From positions 1 through 9,992 of the forward strand of contig JAUVAR010000077.1 of assembly GCA_030591625.1 (NCBI GenBank): a stretch of 9,992 nt of DNA. The letters are read 5' to 3'. Position numbers and translations under genes: made by a program. This DNA comes from Candidatus Zixiibacteriota bacterium. GTDB taxonomy: Bacteria; Zixibacteria; MSB-5A5; GN15; FEB-12. Positions 6,695 to 9,992 of this stretch are shown here, piece after piece. Under the pieces are notes generated by a model. The model was not told the origin of the DNA and ran no database searches. It saw nothing but the letters and a program-made list of their open reading frames with translations. Within the stretch, counting starts at the first letter, position 1; every line of letters starts with the position of its first letter.

Positions 6695-7271
6695 ACTTAT
6701 CCTCAAAAATCTTCGAGATATCATCTCTGAGTGCCAGACGAGCACGTAATATCCTCGATTTGGTCGAAGCATCACTTTCGCCTGTCAACTCTGCGACTTC
6801 CTTAACTGAAAGCCCGTCGATATATCTCAATACAAACGCTTCTTTATATACATAGGGCAGACGGCTTATAGCGCCGTTAGTTATCTGCCTCAACTCTTCA
6901 TTCTCCAAAATTGTGTGCGGGTCTTTCCAATCGAAAAGCTCCGAATGATCCGACTCTTCGGATGTATGTCCTTTCGGAAGATACTCCTCAAGCGGTTTCA
7001 GATCGGTTTTCTTCCGTTTGGCCAGATGTGCTCGCGCTTCATTTAGGGCTATCGAATATAGCCAAGTCCCAAATGCGGACTCCATCCGAAACTGATCAAT
7101 CCGGTCGATAGCTTTCAGGAATGTATCCTGAATGATATCTTCGGCATCCTGCTCGTTTCCGGACAGTTTGATCGCCAGCCCGTAGATTTTATCTTTATGA
7201 GCAGCAATTAATTTATTGAATGCTCCAAAATCACCGGACTTCGCCGCCAGCACTAATTCTCTTTCATTCAT
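6666..7271 (-). CDS. ECF-type (group IV) RNA polymerase sigma factor
   Basis: This protein is 201 residues from the ATG at 7271. Sigma region 2 covers about 15-85, with AEDIIQDTFLKAIDRI (43-58, core-binding and -10 recognition part) and FGTWLYSIALNEAR (67-80). A variable linker at 86-125 is followed by region 4 at about 133-185, with LPYVYKEAFVLRYIDGLSVK and the helix-turn-helix around EVAELTGESDASTKSRILRAR. There is no region 1 or 3, as in RpoE/SigW-like factors. A TTG six codons upstream could extend the frame, but it has no ribosome binding site and the sequence from MNERELV fits the family start. It is paired with the overlapping anti-sigma gene and is divergent from the chemoreceptor gene. 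Target genes are unknown; the adjacent envelope operon and its own promoter are the natural candidates. Confidence 0.95.
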   Translation of the reverse strand: MNERELVLAAKSGDFGAFNKLIAAHKDKIYGLAIKLSGNEQDAEDIIQDTFLKAIDRIDQFRMESAFGTWLYSIALNEARAHLAKRKKTDLKPLEEYLPKGHTSEESDHSELFDWKDPHTILENEELRQITNGAISRLPYVYKEAFVLRYIDGLSVKEVAELTGESDASTKSRILRARLALRDDISKIFEDKYGRKMPGIH

Positions 7272-7530
7272 GAGATAGAATATACTCAAAAATGATTCAA
7301 AAAAAAGCGAATATAATTAAGATAAACAATACCGTTATTGTCTTTAAAGCCTAAAATTGCACAATTACCCTCATAAGTCGATTCTTACCTAATTGTATCT
7401 TCTTAATTCCCGACAATGATACAAGACTCTCTGGTAGTCGAAACGAGTGTCTATATAATATAGGAAAAAAGAATAATATAAATTATAACGTATAGCTTCA
7501 AAACTCTGGGGCGCTAGATTAGGAGTAGAA
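7272..7530. promoter_or_regulatory. Divergent intergenic region between the sigma factor and chemoreceptor genes
   Basis: This 259-nt AT-rich spacer must hold the promoters of both genes. Visible elements are: a perfect ACAATA-N4-TATTGT inverted repeat at 7326-7341, about 55 nt before the sigma start; AATTG-CA-CAATT at 7355-7366; and TTGTATC/GATACAA arms at 7393-7399 and 7418-7424. A TATAAT at 7454-7459 could be the -10 of the chemoreceptor promoter, though the matching -35 is poor and AT-rich DNA gives such matches by chance. The chemoreceptor ribosome binding site AGGAG is at 7521-7525. No clear sigma-28 or sigma-54 motif was seen. Confidence 0.4.
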
Positions 7531-9273
7531 ATGCTAAAAAATGCAAAAGTTAGGACAAAGCTGATAGCAGGCTTTGGTACATTGATTCTGTTGGCAATGA
7601 TTATGGCAGGTGCGAATTATATTAGTAACAGCAACATTGAATCATCGGCTGCTACAACTCAGACCGTACTATATCCTATTTTGAAGACATCTTCGGAAAT
7701 GGTCCGGGATGTCATTCAGGTTCAGCAGTGGTGCACAGATATTTCCGCAACCCGTGGTCTTGATGGCTACGATGATGGTCTCGAACAAGCTGCCGAATAT
7801 GCGTCATCGTTTAGATCAAATTTAGATTTGCTAATCAAACTCGATCCAGACAATGCTGTCAAACTTCAGAAAATGCGGGCACCATTTGAGGAGTATTATG
7901 AGAGTGGCAATAAAATGGCAGAGGCGTTTATTGCCGATGGACCTGCTGGAGGTAATGAGTTAATGGGTGTATTTGATGGTACGTCCGAAGAGATACAGGG
8001 ACTTGTAACAGATTATTACCATACTATCGAGACTCGTTTTGAAGATGGTTTAGTGCAAATAGCGAAAGATACAGATCGTGCTTCAATGATCAGTAATGTC
8101 ATGATCTCAATCTTATTTATCCTCGGAGTAATTATAGCCTGGTACATTTCCAGACTTATTTCTCGACCTGTAGCAGAAATGACTATTGTTGCAAAGAGAA
8201 TTGCCGTCGGCGATATCGAGCAAGTAATTAGTTTTGATTCCAAGGATGAAATTGGTCAACTTGCGGCATCCTTCAATAATTTGATCATCTATATGAAGGA
8301 ACTTGCTGCCACTGCAGAGCAAATATCCAGAAATGATCTGACAGTAGAGGTCGAGCCAAAATGTGAGGAGGATGTACTTGGTCATTCTTTCCAGAGAATG
8401 ACTGAAGGTTTGATAGATGTCGTCAATAGTCTTTCGTCAAACGCCGGTGAGTTGGTAAGTGCAGCAAATGAAATCTCTGCATCTACTGAGCAAATGTCCC
8501 GAGGAGCGAATGATCAAGCAGATCAGGTTCATCAGGTATCGGTAGCAGTTGAAGAGATGGCGGCGACTATTATAGAATCATCGCGCAATGCAACCGAAGC
8601 GACCGAAGCCTCCAAGAGTGCCTCAGAAAACGCAACCAGCGGCGGCCAGATTGTCTCCGAAACAATTAATGGCATGCAGCGCATAGCGAGTGTTGTTCGT
8701 GAATCCGCTGATTCAATCGGTAAGTTGGCAGCCTCGGCCGACCAAATTGGTGAGATTATTTCGGTTATTGACGACATCGCCGACCAAACAAATCTTCTTG
8801 CTCTCAACGCAGCTATTGAAGCAGCTCGTGCCGGAGAACAGGGAAGAGGCTTTGCGGTTGTTGCAGATGAAGTTCGTAAATTGGCCGAACGAACCGGAAA
8901 AGCGACTGGAGAGATTTCTGATATGATAAAAGGAATCCAGGCTGAAACAGCAGATGCTGTTGGTTCAATGGAATCCGGTATCAGTGAAGTTGATAAAGGA
9001 AGAGATTTGGCCGACCAGGCAGGAAACAGCCTGAACACTATCGTCACTGTATCTAATTCTGTGATGGATATGATCTCTCAGATGGCCACCGCTTCCGATG
9101 AGCAATCAAGTGCTGCCGAACAGATTTCGGAAAATATTCAGCATATCTCTACGGTCACTGCAGAGACAGCCAAAGGTGCAGAACAGTCTGCCGCCGCATG
9201 CGAACAACTCAGCCAGCAGGCCGAAAACCTCAAGGGTATCGTCAACAAATTCAAATTGACGAGTTCCAACTAA
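7531..9273 (+). CDS. Methyl-accepting chemotaxis protein with periplasmic four-helix-type sensor and two HAMP domains
   Basis: This is a complete 580-residue chemoreceptor. TM1 is at about 11-30, the helical periplasmic sensor at 31-186 and TM2 at about 187-207. A HAMP domain follows at about 208-260, with DEIGQLAASFNNL at 239-251. A second HAMP-like repeat is at about 262-310 (NDLTVEVEP, then EDVLGHSFQRMTEGL at 280-294). The cytoplasmic coiled coil has the conserved CheA/CheW-binding hairpin tip, DDIADQTNLLALNAAIEAAR (414-433) and GRGFAVVADEVRKLAERT (438-455). The periplasmic domain has VQQWCTDISATRG at 64-76, typical of 4HB_MCP-like sensors; the ligand is unknown. It ends KFKLTSSN with no NWETF-type CheR/CheB tether. 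Ala/Ser/Glu-rich heptads flanking the tip supply likely methylation sites. AGGAG lies 5 nt before the ATG. No che genes are in view, so it is an orphan receptor locus. Confidence 0.96.
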   Translation: MLKNAKVRTKLIAGFGTLILLAMIMAGANYISNSNIESSAATTQTVLYPILKTSSEMVRDVIQVQQWCTDISATRGLDGYDDGLEQAAEYASSFRSNLDLLIKLDPDNAVKLQKMRAPFEEYYESGNKMAEAFIADGPAGGNELMGVFDGTSEEIQGLVTDYYHTIETRFEDGLVQIAKDTDRASMISNVMISILFILGVIIAWYISRLISRPVAEMTIVAKRIAVGDIEQVISFDSKDEIGQLAASFNNLIIYMKELAATAEQISRNDLTVEVEPKCEEDVLGHSFQRMTEGLIDVVNSLSSNAGELVSAANEISASTEQMSRGANDQADQVHQVSVAVEEMAATIIESSRNATEATEASKSASENATSGGQIVSETINGMQRIASVVRESADSIGKLAASADQIGEIISVIDDIADQTNLLALNAAIEAARAGEQGRGFAVVADEVRKLAERTGKATGEISDMIKGIQAETADAVGSMESGISEVDKGRDLADQAGNSLNTIVTVSNSVMDMISQMATASDEQSSAAEQISENIQHISTVTAETAKGAEQSAAACEQLSQQAENLKGIVNKFKLTSSN

Positions 9274-9275
9274 AG

Positions 9276-9287
9276 CAGCTTAAGCTG
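9276..9287 (+). repeat. 12-bp perfect palindrome just after the chemoreceptor stop
   Basis: CAGCTTAAGCTG is fully self-complementary and begins 3 nt after the TAA stop. It has no T tract of its own; it may stabilise the mRNA 3' end or simply be chance. Confidence 0.4.
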
Positions 9288-9310
9288 TAATTTATAGATC
9301 GTAGTAAATC

Positions 9311-9343
9311 AAGGGAGTCGGTTCACACCGATTCCCTTTTTTT
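9311..9343 (+). terminator. Rho-independent terminator of the chemoreceptor gene
   Basis: AAGGGAGTCGGT pairs with ACCGATTCCCTT (one G·U pair) around a TCAC tetraloop and runs straight into seven T residues at 9337-9343. It starts 38 nt after the stop codon. This is a textbook strong terminator in the plus direction; the minus direction lacks a T tract. Confidence 0.92.
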
Positions 9344-9368
9344 ATAATCTCTTTTTTCATTAAACAAA

Positions 9369-9411
9369 ACCCGAGCTAACCCCGTGCATAACCTATACGC
9401 CTTGTCCGGGT
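9369..9411 (-). terminator. Weak candidate terminator for asnS
   Basis: In minus-strand RNA ACCCG (9411-9407) can pair with CGGGT (9373-9369) around a loop of about 33 nt, followed by TTTGTTT. The stem is short and far from the asnS stop, so this is only a possibility. Confidence 0.2.
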
Positions 9412-9455
9412 AACAGTTTAGATAATTGTAAGTGGTAAGATATTGCAGCAGTTTT

Positions 9456-9497
9456 ATGACTTCTGTCATTTATGACCTTTGTCATATATGACCTGTC
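9456..9497. promoter_or_regulatory. Array of ATGAC-N4-GTCAT operator-like sites with exact 16-bp period
   Basis: ATGAC occurs at 9456, 9472 and 9488, exactly 16 bp apart. The first two copies are perfect palindromes, ATGAC-TTCT-GTCAT and ATGAC-CTTT-GTCAT; the third is degenerate on its right side (CTGTCC). The array is bracketed by TGCAGCA at 9444-9450 and TGCTGCA at 9503-9509. The 5-4-5 dyad layout resembles sites of dimeric helix-turn-helix regulators (CRP/FNR-like spacing, or NarL/DesR-type response regulators). The regulator and the target are not identifiable: both flanking genes point towards this spacer. Confidence 0.55.
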
Positions 9498-9524
9498 CAA
9501 TTTGCTGCATTCCCCCGTGTCGTA

Positions 9525-9566
9525 CCCTCCCCCCCGATGCGGGGATTTTTTATATATCGGGAGGGG
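9525..9566. repeat. C-rich segment able to form two alternative hairpins
   Basis: The plus strand has CCCTCC running into a C7 tract. A short hairpin CCCCG-ATG-CGGGG (9532-9544) is followed by A and six T residues (9546-9551), a possible plus-direction terminator. Alternatively CCCTCCC and GAT on the left pair with ATC and GGGAGGG (9556-9565), swallowing the first hairpin. The two folds exclude each other. It lies about 30 nt beyond the asnS stop; in the minus direction no T tract follows. Confidence 0.45.
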
Positions 9567-9571
9567 TCGTC

Positions 9572-9597
9572 TCTAAAATCTAAATCTAAATCTAAAA
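9572..9597. repeat. TCTAAA hexamer tandem repeat (four copies) abutting asnS
   Basis: Copies of TCTAAA begin at 9572, 9579, 9585 and 9591, with one extra A after the first. The last copy contains the asnS stop codon (9592-9594) and its final Phe codon, so the array starts at the very end of the gene. Slippage here would alter the 3' untranslated region. Confidence 0.75.
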
Positions 9598-9992
9598 CTT
9601 AGCCCAGCGAGGGACACGCGGGAATGATTGTACGTCGCGGATATTCTGCATTCCTGTGATATACATAATCGCACGATCAAAACCCAAACCAAAACCAGAA
9701 TGAGGCACTGAACCATATTTGCGGATATCTAAATACCAATAGTAATTCTCAATATCGGTCATACCTTTTTGCTTCATCCTCGCTTCTAAAACATCAAGAC
9801 GATCTTCACGTTGTGAGCCACCAATAATCTCACCAACGCCCGGCACAAGAACATCCATCGCCCGCACAGTCTTGCCATCCTCGTTCACTTTCATATAGAA
9901 CGATTTTATCCCCTCGGGATAATCATAAACGATAACCGGTTTTTTGAATTTCTTCTCGGTCAAATATCGTTCATGCTCAGACTGCATATCAA
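9592..9992 (-). CDS. asnS: Asparaginyl-tRNA synthetase, C-terminal part (5' end beyond window)
   Basis: AsnRS charges tRNA-Asn with asparagine using ATP in the cytoplasm. The last 133 or so residues are visible; the reading frame stays open to the right edge, so the apparent Met at 9987 is internal. The sequence is strongly AsnRS-like: SEHERYL, YDYPEGIKSFYMKVNEDGKT, GEIIGGSQREDRLDVLEAR, then class II motif 3 in HSGFGLGFDRAIMYITG, and the ending NIRDVQSFPRVPRWAKF. The F-P-R near the C-terminus is the usual AsnRS end, so the C-terminus is complete. Motif 2 lies outside the window. Presence of AsnRS suggests direct Asn-tRNA formation rather than sole reliance on the transamidation route. It is convergent with the chemoreceptor gene. 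Its stop codon lies in a hexamer repeat. Confidence 0.96.
   Translation of the reverse strand, partial: DMQSEHERYLTEKKFKKPVIVYDYPEGIKSFYMKVNEDGKTVRAMDVLVPGVGEIIGGSQREDRLDVLEARMKQKGMTDIENYYWYLDIRKYGSVPHSGFGLGFDRAIMYITGMQNIRDVQSFPRVPRWAKF

Noticed and set aside
6695..6775. N-terminal extension of the anti-sigma factor
   Set aside because: The extra 27 codons overlap sigma region 4 coding sequence, lack a ribosome binding site and do not resemble ZAS proteins; GAGGA marks the ATG at 6694.
8532..9047. 171-codon open frame on the minus strand inside the chemoreceptor gene
   Set aside because: It is antisense to the most conserved part of the receptor; the Ala/Ser/Ile-rich translation is a shadow of the heptad codons and has no start signal.
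9344..9455. Small gene or tRNA in the convergent spacer
   Set aside because: No open frame with a ribosome binding site and no cloverleaf were found; only short frames are present.
9456..9497. CRISPR array
   Set aside because: The repeats are only about 14 bp, with no 25-40 bp spacers and no cas genes; the structure is operator-like instead.

Overview
The window comes from a Gram-negative bacterium. It encodes a TAT-type outer-membrane beta-barrel ending in phenylalanine, a lipobox lipoprotein, an RND exporter, murein recycling (MurQ) and a transmembrane chemoreceptor. Base composition is moderately AT-rich. Several genes have a clear AGGAG Shine-Dalgarno sequence; murQ and the lipoprotein gene do not. 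The overall style (LolA-like/RND/porin block, a Ser/Asp-rich lipoprotein of unknown family, isolated chemoreceptor) would fit an uncultured lineage of the FCB group such as Zixibacteria, but this is an impression, not a computed placement.

Layout. Every gene from position 7271 down to 1 is on the minus strand. In transcription order these are: an ECF sigma factor (7271-6666) overlapping its small zinc-binding anti-sigma partner (6694-6446); a weak terminator (6425-6402); then a four-gene envelope operon made of an MMPL-type RND transporter (6277-3953), a periplasmic LolA-like protein (3907-3107), an outer-membrane beta-barrel (3096-1819) and a small DUF2892 membrane protein (1787-1599). A strongly structured intergenic segment (1511-1609) separates this from a lipoprotein gene (1497-706). 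A good terminator (684-636) follows, then the first 200 codons of murQ (600 to the window edge). On the plus strand a single methyl-accepting chemotaxis protein (7531-9273) is divergent from the sigma gene and ends at a strong terminator. It converges on the 3' end of asnS (asparaginyl-tRNA synthetase, minus strand, cut by the right edge).

How it works together. The RND pump, LolA-like carrier and beta-barrel place one protein in each envelope compartment and are tightly spaced; the LolA-like stop codon is part of the barrel gene's ribosome binding site. The best reading is a trans-envelope export or lipid/hydrophobe transport module with unknown cargo. The sigma/anti-sigma pair immediately upstream could be its envelope- or redox-stress regulator, but no shared promoter motif was recognised.

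The most interesting non-coding signal is in the convergent 9344-9591 spacer. It has three ATGAC half-sites spaced exactly 16 bp apart, two completed as perfect ATGAC-N4-GTCAT palindromes, and flanked by a TGCAGCA/TGCTGCA inverted repeat. This is an operator-like array where no promoter would be expected. Nearby are an unusual C-rich dual hairpin and a TCTAAA hexamer repeat that runs into the asnS stop codon.
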